Source of the DNA: Micromonospora cremea
Lineage (GTDB): Bacteria; Actinomycetota; Actinomycetes; Mycobacteriales; Micromonosporaceae
DNA: 64,000 bases
NCBI RefSeq assembly: GCF_900143515.1
Contig: NZ_FSQT01000001.1
Location: forward strand, 868,001 to 932,000
Reading direction: 5' to 3'
This document shows, in pieces, positions 8,367 through 16,648 of this stretch; the first letter of the stretch is position 1, and the number at the start of each line of letters is the position of its first letter. The translations under genes were made by a program, and so were the position numbers. The notes beneath the pieces were generated by a model. It saw nothing but the letters and a program-made list of their open reading frames with translations. It was not told the DNA's origin and made no database searches.

Positions 8367-8873
8367 GTGACCACCGAAAAGGCAATCCTCGCCGGCGGCT
8401 GCTTCTGGGGCATGGAGGAGCTGTTCCGCCACCAGCCCGGCGTCGTGTCCACGCGCGTCGGCTACAGCGGCGGCGACGTCCCGAACGCCACCTACCGCAA
8501 CCACGGCACCCACGCGGAGTCCATCGAGGTCGTCTACGACACCGAGAAGACGGACTTCCGCGCGCTGCTCGAGTTCTTCTTCCAGATCCACGACCCCTCG
8601 ACGAAGAACCGCCAGGGCAACGACATTGGCGCCAGCTACCGCTCGGCGATCTTCTACACCAACGACGAACAAAAGCGGGTCGCCGAGGACACGATCGCCG
8701 ACGTCGACGCCTCGGGCCTGTGGCCCGGTAAGGTCGTCACCGAGGTCACTCCGGCAGGCGACTTCTGGGAGGCTGAGCCCGAGCACCAGGACTACCTGCA
8801 GACCTACCCCAACGGTTACACCTGCCACTTCCCCCGTCCCGGGTGGAAGCTCCCGAAGCGGGCGACGGCCTGA
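8367..8873 (+). CDS. msrA: Peptide-methionine (S)-S-oxide reductase
   Basis: 168 aa from a GTG with AAGGAGACGAC upstream. The catalytic GGCFWG motif (C12) is at the N-terminus, followed by [29 protein letters not shown] and a C-terminal [12 protein letters not shown] strong hairpin lies immediately after the stop. Together with msrB this is a compact repair operon for oxidised methionine. Confidence 0.94.
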   Translation: MTTEKAILAGGCFWGMEELFRHQPGVVSTRVGYSGGDVPNATYRNHGTHAESIEVVYDTEKTDFRALLEFFFQIHDPSTKNRQGNDIGASYRSAIFYTNDEQKRVAEDTIADVDASGLWPGKVVTEVTPAGDFWEAEPEHQDYLQTYPNGYTCHFPRPGWKLPKRATA

Positions 8874-8878
8874 CACCT

Positions 8879-8909
8879 CCGGCGCGCGGACCTCGGGTCC
8901 GCGCGCCGG
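8879..8909 (+). terminator. Strong hairpin terminator after msrBA
   Basis: A perfect 14-bp inverted repeat, CCGGCGCGCGGACC and its complement, around a three-base loop, five bases after the msrA stop codon. Confidence 0.85.
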
Positions 8910-8920
8910 CCCACGCCGAC

Positions 8921-9060
8921 GTGGTCGGCCTGGACGCGGAGTCAGCCGGATGGGTGCAGGCTCTCTCCGGCCCCGGTGCCGAGCGAGACGTGGCATTCGA
9001 TCGGCTGCACGAGATGCTGGTGCGCGCGGCGTTGCGGGAGGTGCGCCGGCTCGCCGCCGC
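8921..9060 (+). pseudogene. N-terminal fragment of an ECF-type sigma factor
   Basis: From a GTG at 8921 the frame gives GWVQALSGPGAERDVAFDRL and HEMLVRAALREVRRLAAAA. This is the signature of region 1/2 of actinobacterial sigma factors, in which HxxLLRAARFEVxRR is usual. After about 45 codons the similarity ends and the frame closes at 9136 without the promoter-recognition regions. It is too short to act as a sigma factor. Confidence 0.5.
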
Positions 9061-9460
9061 TGCTGCCCTCGTCCTGACCGGGATCGCCATATCCGGCGCA
9101 GCCCGCGCCCGCACGAGCCGCCGTCATCACCATTGATTCCCTTCTGTTGTTGCATGTCCGCAGCCAGGTCAGCTGCGGGTGATGCGTGTGACGTGCAGAC
9201 GCGGGTCAACGAGCGTTGACCTCCGGCGCGCCGCTCACGACACATCGCCGAGCAACCCTTGAGCAGCAGCTTGCCGCAAAAAGGACCAAAGAGTCCAGGA
9301 AGACGCGCCCTGTCGATGGTCTCGCGGACATTGCACCGTTCAATCAAGCCGGTGACGCATGCATTCGTCCTTCACCATCCCGCGAATGCGACATGACGCC
9401 GGATGGACTCCAAGGTCCCATTCTCCATGGATTATCTGGCGCGCTGGATACACTTGACCG
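9061..9460. other. Intergenic stretch upstream of the TetR gene
   Basis: About 400 bases with no recognisable gene or strong repeat. The TetR promoter must lie towards the right end. Confidence 0.4.
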
Positions 9461-10117
9461 ATGAGCGACGAGCGGGTGGCTGCGCCGACGAATCAGCGGA
9501 GGATCAGTCAACGGGGCATCGCGACGCGAGAGCGGATCCTCGAGGCGGCGAACCGGCTGATGTTCGTGCGCGGAGTCAACGCGACGACCCTTGACGACGT
9601 CCGCGAGGCAAGCCAGACGAGCAAGTCTCAGCTCTACCACCACTTCGCCGACAAGCAGGAGCTCGTGCGCGCGTTGGTCAAATACCGAGGCGCGCTTGTG
9701 CTTCAGCGCGAGCGCGGAGGACTCGAACGACTGAGATCGTTCTCAGGGCTGGTGCGGTGGCGTAACGCGCTGGTCCAGGCCAACTCGCTGAACAACGGCA
9801 AATACGGGTGCGGCCTCGGGTCGATGGCTGTTGAGCTGTCGGATCAAGATGAGCAGGCTCGATCGATGCTGTTGGAGACGTTTGCGGCATGGGAAAAGCT
9901 GATTAGTGATGGTCTGCACCGGATGCGGGACAGCGGTGCACTGCGCCAGGACGCCGACCCGGAGAAGTTGGCCACGGGGTTGATGGCAGCTTTGCAAGGC
10001 GGCTACCTGCTGGCGAACGCCGCGCACAACGTCGCACCCATGGAAGTTGCTCTAGACATGGCGCTGGAGCACATCAAATCGTTCCTTTCGGAGCCGTCCG
10101 GCGAGCCAACCCGTTAA
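9461..10117 (+). CDS. TetR/AcrR family transcriptional regulator
   Basis: 218 aa. The N-terminal helix-turn-helix reads RERILEAANRLMFVRGVNAT then TTLDDVREASQTSKSQLYHH, typical of TetR. The C-terminal ligand domain has the GCGLGSMAVEL pattern seen in the TetR_C_11/YjdC-like group that often controls NADPH oxidoreductases. The effector is unknown. No obvious divergent target lies next to it; the SDR/alcohol dehydrogenase pair is 2 kb away. Confidence 0.88.
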   Translation: MSDERVAAPTNQRRISQRGIATRERILEAANRLMFVRGVNATTLDDVREASQTSKSQLYHHFADKQELVRALVKYRGALVLQRERGGLERLRSFSGLVRWRNALVQANSLNNGKYGCGLGSMAVELSDQDEQARSMLLETFAAWEKLISDGLHRMRDSGALRQDADPEKLATGLMAALQGGYLLANAAHNVAPMEVALDMALEHIKSFLSEPSGEPTR

Positions 10118-10119
10118 CT

Positions 10120-10548
10120 GAGCCCCGTTTCATCGTGATCAGGCTGGTCACGGCGGGCGCGAGCAGCCCGCAGATCGATGAGGGCGAGGCCCAAGGGAAG
10201 CAGCAGTCGAACCAGGATTCCGATGCCCCGACCGGAACCGATCCCACCCCGATTGACCACGCCGTCTCCGATGAGCGCTCCAGTACGCCTGACGAGCGTC
10301 CACTGGCCAGGCGCTGGCCGGGGCCGGGGTCGCCGCGTCGGGGGAGCAACGCTTGCAGGCTCTGTGTCCAGCGAGCTGGGCGCTGGCCGCTGTCGGGTGG
10401 AAATCGACGTTTTCCGTGCGAGGGGTCTTGGCGCGACACGATGCCGACAGTAGGTGCCGGTCGTCTTCACCGCGGTGAGAAAAGTGCCATCGAGTCGTTC
10501 CTCGCGTCGTTGGATCGCCTCGTACTGCGACTGCGGATCATTGAGCAT
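10120..10548 (-). pseudogene. Remnant of an Ada/AlkA-type methylation-repair gene
   Basis: The N-terminus MLNDPQSQYEAIQRREERLD then GTFLTAVKTTGTYCRHR matches the Ada metal-binding domain of AlkA fusions, where FFTAVxTTGIYCRPSC is normal. The following Cys-containing segment is scrambled by frameshifts. A later GALIGDGVVNRGGIGS still echoes the AraC-type part. The glycosylase domain is missing. An alkyltransferase remnant at 997 suggests a whole adaptive-response locus once existed here. Confidence 0.55.
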
Positions 10549-10932
10549 CGATGTTCCTCATGGTGTCCGGATTTGAGTCCGCCCGATGAGGATCGCCGGC
10601 CTGATGCGTGAACGACGGCACATCCTAGCCCCTAACGGACCAATGAGTCCATCTCGGGGTTTGGCGGTGAACGAGTTCACCTGGGGGCATCGTGGTCCTA
10701 GCCGCCTCTCAGTGCACCTTAACACCCTGAGGTGATGGTTTCACGAGGGCCGAGCGGTTCTAGCAACGAGTGCTCGACTTGGACTATCCAGTCCACGGAG
10801 GTTAGCCTGCGGAGGTACCCGGTCATGCAGTGATACGCCCGGCCGCTGCCCCCGCTCAGACAGCGACACGGCTGCCGCTGGATCCGCGTATCTCGACCGT
10901 CACTACCCAGGATCTACAGGAAGGCACGGCAG
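10549..10932. other. Intergenic stretch upstream of the OsmC gene
   Basis: About 380 bases, no gene recognised. It separates the AlkA remnant from the OsmC gene; no strong hairpin or palindrome was seen. Confidence 0.4.
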
Positions 10933-11361
10933 ATGGAAACCGATCGGGATCGTGTCGTCGCATCCGCCCGAGCTGTCCTTCCGGCCACTGAGCGCCGGCG
11001 CACGGACATGACCACCCGCGGCTTCACGTTCGTCGCCGATGAACCGCACCACGGCGCACTCGGCGACGGCCCGACGCCGACGGAGTACCTGTTGATGGCG
11101 CTCGCGTCGTGCACCGCTCAGACCCTCAGGCAGTACGTCGACTACAAGTACGACACCGCCGGCGACATCACCGTCGAGATCGACTACCACGAACCCGAGC
11201 AGGACGGCGCAGAGCGCTACCTGCAGCGCACGATCACACTGAGCGAAGACCCTGACCCCGACGACTTGAAGGTGATGCATGACATCGCCGACAAGTCCCC
11301 GGTGACCCTGCTGATCCAGTTCGCATGGAGCGTGAGGACCGAATTCATCGGACCGCGCTGA
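10933..11361 (+). CDS. OsmC family peroxide/organic hydroperoxide protein
   Basis: 142 aa, ATG preceded by an AGGAAGG ribosome site. The family fold is shown by GDGPTPTEYLLMALASCTAQ then TLRQYVDYK, containing one of the redox cysteines, and the C-terminal KSPVTLLIQFAWSVRTEF. The second conserved cysteine expected near KCPVxxTL is replaced (KSPVTLL), so classical two-cysteine peroxidase activity is doubtful; related one-cysteine YhfA-like members are of unknown function. Confidence 0.87.
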   Translation: METDRDRVVASARAVLPATERRRTDMTTRGFTFVADEPHHGALGDGPTPTEYLLMALASCTAQTLRQYVDYKYDTAGDITVEIDYHEPEQDGAERYLQRTITLSEDPDPDDLKVMHDIADKSPVTLLIQFAWSVRTEFIGPR

Positions 11362-11531
11362 AATCAAGCCACTGGCCGCTCGACGATCACGGCAAGTGCA
11401 GCAAGCAGTTGTCGTTCCGCCCCAGGCGGCGACAGTGAATCCATCGACCGCGACAGCTTGAACGCGATGCGGCGCCGTGCATGCGGCGCAGGTACTGGTC
11501 CTGGCGATGGCCGGTGACTCGTGCCGGCAGC

Positions 11532-11965
11532 TCAGAACAGACTCGGTGCGGTCGGCTCGGTGACGGTGGAGCGTCTGCCGAGCAGGGCGAACTTGTCGGA
11601 GGCCGTGTCGTCGGGGATCGGCAGCCTGTGGCGCTGCAATGCCTGGTTCACCCGTGTCCGGACGAGGCCGCGGTAATGACGGGGCGTGCGCGAGCCGAAT
11701 GTTGCCTGCCCCTGCGTCGGCCAGGGTGCCGATCAACTCGTCGGTCTGCTCGGTGCTGTCTGTCAGTTCGGGCAGGATCGGCGCGACGAACACGGTGGGG
11801 TGAGGCCGGCGTCGTACATGGCTCGCAGTGTGATCAGCTGGGCCACGGTGGACGGTGCGCCGCGTTCGAGCGAGCGTTGCAGTGCCTCGTCGAGGAAGGC
11901 GATGGACATGCCGGGCTCGACGTTGACGCGCTGAGCTGTGCCAGCGAGCTGATCCAGGTCGCGGC
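11532..11965 (-). pseudogene. Radical SAM protein remnant (Rv2578c/spore photolyase-like), frameshifted
   Basis: Reading leftwards one frame gives VNVEPGMSIAFLDEALQRSL and AQLITLRAMYDAGLTP. A one-base shift then gives VFVAPILPELTDSTEQTDEL, and a further shift gives YRGLVRTRVNQALQRHRLPI before a stop at 11532. This order matches the C-terminal half of the actinobacterial Rv2578c-type radical SAM family. The CxxxCxxC cluster half is missing. Confidence 0.55.
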
Positions 11966-12223
11966 CTGGCCGCGCTGATCCTGCTGGCCAGCGCGCTCGG
12001 CGACCGCTACGGCCGCAGGAGAATCTTCCTCGTGGGTATCGCCGGGTTCACCATCGCTCCGATCATGTGCGCGGTCGTCCCGCCCATGAGCTCACTGAAA
12101 GTCGCCTGCGCCCTGCAGGGCATCGCGGGCCTCGTCGCTCTCTCCGCAGCCGGCCACAGCTGGGGCAGCGCGATCAGTACTGAACCGAGCGGTCGCGTGC
12201 CCGCATTGCGGCACGTGATCTAG
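11966..12223 (+). pseudogene. N-terminal-side fragment of an MFS transporter
   Basis: LAALILLASALGDRYGRRRI then FLVGIAGFTIAP is the loop 2-3 signature of MFS permeases (GxLxDRxGRRR), followed by VACALQGIAGLVALSAAG. The frame then runs into unrelated sequence and stops at 12223. The start of the transporter is replaced by the radical SAM remnant on the other strand. Confidence 0.6.
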
Positions 12224-12263
12224 CTATCCATGCTGGCCCGGCCAGCGCGTCGGAAGGTGACGT

Positions 12264-14156
12264 GTGACCGAAACCAAGATGAGCGGCCGAACGATCTGGA
12301 AGCCGGATCTAGCGCCATCGCTGCGAGCCTTTCTGCGAACTGAGTCCGGCAGCGCCGGCGTGCTCGTGGCCGCCATCATCGCCGCACTGCTCTGGGCCAA
12401 CATCGACCTCGGCTCCTACGAAGCCGTCTGGCGCACCCAACTGTCCCTGCGCCTCGGGCACCTCGAGCTCTCCCGCGACCTGCAGACCTGGATCAACAGC
12501 GGCTTGATGACGCTGTTCTTCCTGGTCGTCGGCCTTGAGACGCGGCGCGAGTTCGACCTCGGCGACCTACGCGACCGGCGACGTTTCGTGCTGCCCAGCG
12601 TGGCCGGCGTGATCGGCATGCTGATCCCGGTGCTGATCTTCCTGGTGATCAACCACGGCGGGCCGGGCGCGCAAGGCTGGGGCGTGGCGATGTCAACCGA
12701 CACCGCCCTCGCGTTGGGTCTGCTGGCACTGCTCGGCCGGGGCGTGCCCGACCAGGTTCGGATCTTCCTGCTCACCGTGTTCGTGGTCGACGACTTGATC
12801 GCACTCATCGTCATCGCCCTGGTCTACAGCGACGACATCACGATGATGCCCATCGTGGTGGCCGTAGCCGCGTTCGCGGTCATGCTGGCCATCCGCGCAG
12901 CCGGCGTCCGACGTGGCTCGGCGTACGCGCCGGTCGCCATCGTGATGTGGGGCGCGCTGCTGGTCAGCGGAGTCGACCCGGTGGTGGCCGGACTGGCCAT
13001 CGGGTTGACGGCCTTCGCCTACTCTCCCGGCCGAGCTGAGCTCGAGCAGGTCAGCGGGCTGTTCCGGTCGTTCCGTGAGCAGCCGACGCCCAAGCTCGCG
13101 CGTACGGCTTCGATCGGCCTCGCGAATACGCTCTCGCCCAACGACCGCCTTCGGCGCATCTACCACCCTTGGTCCAGCTACGTCATCGTGCCGCTGTTCG
13201 GCCTGGCCAACGCTGGCATCATCATCGATGGTCCGTTCCTCGCCCAGGCGTTCGCGTCGCCTGTCACCTGGGGCGTGCTGCTCGGGTATGTCGTCGGCAA
13301 GCCGCTCGCCGTGATCGGCACCTCGGCCGGGCTCACCTGGATCTCACACGGCCGCATCCGTCCGGCCGTGGGCTGGGCGGGCGTTCTCGGCAGCGGCACG
13401 ATCGCCGGTGTCAGCTTCACGGTGTCACTGCTGATCGCCAGCCTGGCCTTCACCGGCGACCAACTGGCCGAGGCCAAAGTCGGGGTGCTCAGCGCCTCGA
13501 TCGTATCCTCAGCGCTGACCTGGACCGCGTTTCGCGTCACCAACATGTTGCCCAAGGACAAGCGCACCCGGGCGCTCATCGGCGACATGACGGAGCTGAT
13601 CGACCTCATCCCAGAAGTCGACGAGAAGCGGGACCACGTCCGCGGCCCAGCCGGTGCGTCGGTAACGCTGGTGCAGTACGGCGACTTCCAGTGCCCGTAC
13701 TGCGGGAAGGCCGAGCCAGTCGTCCGGCAGTTGTTGGGCCACGCCGACCTGCGTTTCGTGTGGCGTCACCTGCCTCTGTCAGACGTGCACCCGCAAGCCG
13801 GGCTAGCAGCCGAGGCCGCCGAAGCAGCGGCCGCTCAGGGCAAGTTCTGGCAGATGCACGACCTGCTGCTCGAACACCACGACAAGCTGAACATCACTGA
13901 TCTGATCAAATACGCCGGCGACCTCGACCTGGATCAGAAACGCTTCCACGACGATCTGATAAGCCACGCCCACGCCGGCCGCATCGAAAGCGACATCGAC
14001 TCGGCCGACAACAGCGGAGTGTCCGGCACCCCGACGTTCTTCATCAACGGCCGCCGCCACTACGGCGCCTACGACATCACGACCTTGACCGCCGCCATTC
14101 GTATGGCCCGAGCCCGGGCCCGCCTCGGCCGGGAGGCACCAGCGACCCGTAAATAA
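12264..14156 (+). CDS. nhaA: NhaA Na+/H+ antiporter fused to a C-terminal thioredoxin/DsbA-like domain
   Basis: 630 aa from a GTG with GGAAGG upstream. Residues about 20-430 form the NhaA membrane domain; D146 (STDTALALG) and D176/D177 (FVVDDLIAL) match the E. coli trio D133, D163, D164 in spacing. Residues about 455-615 form a DsbA/thioredoxin-like domain with CPYC (C477-C480) and the cis-Pro loop SGTPTFFING. The antiporter exports Na+ for H+. The fused oxidoreductase should face the side where the C-terminus lies, cytoplasmic if E. coli topology holds, suggesting redox control or a docking function. Such fusions are known in actinobacteria; the purpose is unexplained. Confidence 0.93.
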   Translation: MTETKMSGRTIWKPDLAPSLRAFLRTESGSAGVLVAAIIAALLWANIDLGSYEAVWRTQLSLRLGHLELSRDLQTWINSGLMTLFFLVVGLETRREFDLGDLRDRRRFVLPSVAGVIGMLIPVLIFLVINHGGPGAQGWGVAMSTDTALALGLLALLGRGVPDQVRIFLLTVFVVDDLIALIVIALVYSDDITMMPIVVAVAAFAVMLAIRAAGVRRGSAYAPVAIVMWGALLVSGVDPVVAGLAIGLTAFAYSPGRAELEQVSGLFRSFREQPTPKLARTASIGLANTLSPNDRLRRIYHPWSSYVIVPLFGLANAGIIIDGPFLAQAFASPVTWGVLLGYVVGKPLAVIGTSAGLTWISHGRIRPAVGWAGVLGSGTIAGVSFTVSLLIASLAFTGDQLAEAKVGVLSASIVSSALTWTAFRVTNMLPKDKRTRALIGDMTELIDLIPEVDEKRDHVRGPAGASVTLVQYGDFQCPYCGKAEPVVRQLLGHADLRFVWRHLPLSDVHPQAGLAAEAAEAAAAQGKFWQMHDLLLEHHDKLNITDLIKYAGDLDLDQKRFHDDLISHAHAGRIESDIDSADNSGVSGTPTFFINGRRHYGAYDITTLTAAIRMARARARLGREAPATRK

Positions 14157-14498
14157 GCGCGTTTCATTGACGGCGTAGCCGATCGACGGTGGCCTGGGCC
14201 GAAGCCGAGTAGCGCCGTCACCAGCAGCGGGTCGACGGTGCGGGCAGGGTGGCGCGGTGCCTGCTCGTCGTGGCTGATCGAGTTGACCATGCTAGCCAGG
14301 CGCGCTGGTACCGGGATGAGGGCCTGGACGGGTTGGCAGATGTCGCACGCGCGCATCCTCATCGCGCCCAGAGCAGTCGAGAGGTCGAAGTGGCGTATCT
14401 GCGAGCTGCGCCGAAGTCATCCGTGGTGGACAGCGGCGGCTGCCGGGTTAAATGTTGAATCCGGATCTGTCGGATGGTGGGCGAACAAAGATTGGCCT
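14157..14498. other. Intergenic stretch between nhaA and ltrA
   Basis: About 340 bases. Frames cross it on both strands but show no recognisable domain. Probably carries the ltrA promoter. Confidence 0.4.
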
Positions 14499-15704
14499 AT
14501 GAGGCACATCTTCCGGGCCGGGCCGCCGGTGCCGACCGAGGAAACCCATCGGACCACGCCGTTCGAGGTGTTCTTCGACCTGGTGTTCGTGTTCGCCTTC
14601 ATTCGGGTGGCGACGTTCACGGCACAGGCGCCGACGCCACTCGGGCTGGCGCATAGCCTTGTGCTCCTGCTGCTGCTGTGGTGGCCGTTCACTAACTACG
14701 CTTGGTTGGCCAACCAGGTCCGCGCCGACGTGGGCCTGGTCCGCGCCGGAAACTCCGCTGTGATGGCCGCGATGTTCGTGGCCGCCCTGGTCCTCCCCGA
14801 GGCGTGGCGGCATGGCACCCAGTCACTGGCCGCGCCCATGACGCTGGCCTTCGTCTACATCGTCGTCCGGGCGGTATATCTGGCCCTCATCTGGCACATA
14901 TCGGCCGGTAAAACGCAGCTACGCGCTTCGCTGCGCCTCCGGGTCATCCCGGTCGTGGTGGGCGTGCCTGCGCTGCTGTTCGGCGCGGTGTTCGGCGGCG
15001 CCACGCAGACGCTGTTGTGGGCCGCGGCGTTCCTCATCGACTGCGTCGGCGGCCTATTCATCGCGGTGTCTGCCGGACGCGCTCCGTTGCCCAGCCCCAG
15101 TCATTTCGCCGAGCGGCACGGCCTGATGGTAATCATTGCTCTGGGCGAGTCGCTGATCTCGGTGGGCGTCGGCGCCGGATCGGCGGTCACTCGTTGGCCG
15201 GTCCTGATCGCTGCGCTGCTCGCCCTGACCACGGCGCTGGCCCTGTGGTGGCTGTACTTCGAAAACGCCGCTGCACCTGCCGGACAAGCCCTGGCGCGGA
15301 TCCCCGCTCCCGACCGGGCTCGGACCGGCAGCATCGCCTACAGCTTGACTCACTTCGCGCTCATCGCCGGGATCATCTACCTGGCCCTCGGCATCGAGGT
15401 GGTCCTCGTCCACGTAGCCCACCACCCACCCCAGCAGCCAGCTGGGACCCCGCTGGACTGGAGTTCAACCGCAGCCCTGTTCGGCGGCCCGGCCCTCTAC
15501 CTCATTGGTCGGGCCCTGTTCCTTCAACTCACCGTCCGGCACACCCCACCCGCCCCGATCCTCGCGGCCGGCACCATCCTCGCGCTGCTGCCCGTCGCCC
15601 GACACCTTCCCCCCCTCGCCGCCCTCGCTCTGGTCGCCATCATCTTGATCGCCCTGGTCTGCTATGAACGAATCAGTTGGCAGCCAACCGCTGCGGCGAA
15701 ATGA
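14499..15704 (+). CDS. ltrA: Low temperature requirement A (LtrA) family membrane protein
   Basis: 401 aa from the ATG at 14499, which gives MRHIFRAGPPVPTEETHRTT then PFEVFFDLVFVFAFIRVA. The E-x-F-FDLVFVFA block is the hallmark of LtrA (PF06772). A dozen hydrophobic segments follow and the FAERHGLMVIIALGES motif in the middle is also diagnostic. The family was named for a Listeria cold-growth mutant; its biochemical function is unknown, though a transporter or channel is likely. No operon partner. Confidence 0.9.
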   Translation: MRHIFRAGPPVPTEETHRTTPFEVFFDLVFVFAFIRVATFTAQAPTPLGLAHSLVLLLLLWWPFTNYAWLANQVRADVGLVRAGNSAVMAAMFVAALVLPEAWRHGTQSLAAPMTLAFVYIVVRAVYLALIWHISAGKTQLRASLRLRVIPVVVGVPALLFGAVFGGATQTLLWAAAFLIDCVGGLFIAVSAGRAPLPSPSHFAERHGLMVIIALGESLISVGVGAGSAVTRWPVLIAALLALTTALALWWLYFENAAAPAGQALARIPAPDRARTGSIAYSLTHFALIAGIIYLALGIEVVLVHVAHHPPQQPAGTPLDWSSTAALFGGPALYLIGRALFLQLTVRHTPPAPILAAGTILALLPVARHLPPLAALALVAIILIALVCYERISWQPTAAAK

Positions 15705-15826
15705 CCACGTATCCAGGCGTGCCGAACCCCGAAGACCGGCAATCTGGCCAAGCTTCGAGTTCGAGGTCGCCAGCAGGCAGACCGGCCGGCTGCCAGCCTG
15801 CTCCGATGACAGGGCCGGGTATCAAC

Positions 15827-16309
15827 TCACGCGGGAGGCGCCGTCGTGGGCATGGCACCCTCGGCGAGCTTGAGTCGCGTCCAGATGTTCATGTTGATCA
15901 CAGCGGCCACGATCTCCAGGATCTCGTCCTCCGTGAAGTGTGTAGCCATCCTGTCGTGTGCCTCCTGGACCCGGTTGTTGACGGTGGCGTCGGCCGCTCG
16001 GGTCAACGCCTCGGCGTAGGCCAACGCGGCTCGCTCCTCCTCGGTGAACAGGTGCGTCTCCCACCACGCGGTGAGGGTCTCGACCTTGGACGGCGGGATG
16101 TCGGCGGTGCGGGCAGCGGCGTGATGCACCAGAAGGCAGTAGCTGCAATTGTTGATCTGTGCGACGCGTAACCGCAGAAGCTGGGCCAGGGCCCGGTCCA
16201 CCTGGAGTGTGGCGGTATGGCCGAAAGCTGCGGCCCCGGCGTTTGCCAGAGCCATGAGTTGCTCGTTTGACGTGGCGTTCAGTCGGACGTTCTGGATCCT
16301 GGTATCCAA
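15827..16309 (-). CDS. Carboxymuconolactone decarboxylase/AhpD-like protein
   Basis: 160 aa. NNCSYCLLVHH (C55, C58, H62) is the CxxC-x3-H redox motif of AhpD-like alkylhydroperoxidase-fold proteins. WWETHLFTEEERAALAYAEA and FTEDEILEIVAAVINMNIWT complete the all-helical CMD domain. It probably acts as a thiol peroxidase or disulfide reductase partner; substrates are unknown. Transcribed alone, with the promoter in the 16310-16600 gap. Confidence 0.88.
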   Translation of the reverse strand: MDTRIQNVRLNATSNEQLMALANAGAAAFGHTATLQVDRALAQLLRLRVAQINNCSYCLLVHHAAARTADIPPSKVETLTAWWETHLFTEEERAALAYAEALTRAADATVNNRVQEAHDRMATHFTEDEILEIVAAVINMNIWTRLKLAEGAMPTTAPPA

Positions 16310-16601
16310 GAGATGACCTCCTGTAGGTCACAACGACAACACCAGTGGTGGGGACGTCCACGTGGGTGGACAGGGACAGCCGTATCGGGATTCCCAGCAC
16401 CCTTGATAGGCGGGCGTAGGTCGTGTACCGCGTCTTTCAGGTGCGCAAGCGCGCCCCGCTACCACCCCCCGCCCCGCTGCCCACGCCCAGGTGCGACATT
16501 GCGCGATCATCGGCTGCCGCCACGGCATCACAACTTCCGGATCGCGTTCCTGATCACGGCCGTCGCCGGGGGCCCAGGATGGGGTTGGCCGCAGCGCGGG
16601 G

Positions 16602-16632
16602 CCGGTCCGGACGGTGACACCGCCCGGACCGG
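16602..16632 (-). terminator. Terminator hairpin after the DUF1680 glycosidase gene
   Basis: CCGGTCCGG and CCGGACCGG form the outer stem, with an inner CGGT/ACCG pair around a three-base loop. It lies 16 bases past the stop of the minus-strand glycosidase gene. Confidence 0.75.
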
Positions 16633-16648
16633 ACTCGTGCGACGACGC

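Noticed and set aside
7716..9347. 543-codon open frame on the minus strand opposite msrB and msrA
   Set aside because: It is an antisense artefact of high GC; the plus-strand genes have full catalytic motifs and ribosome sites, and the antisense protein is low-complexity Arg/Gly/Val with no domain.
10903..11793. 296-codon minus-strand frame across OsmC
   Set aside because: Only its first 50 residues resemble a protein (the radical SAM remnant); the rest is antisense to OsmC.
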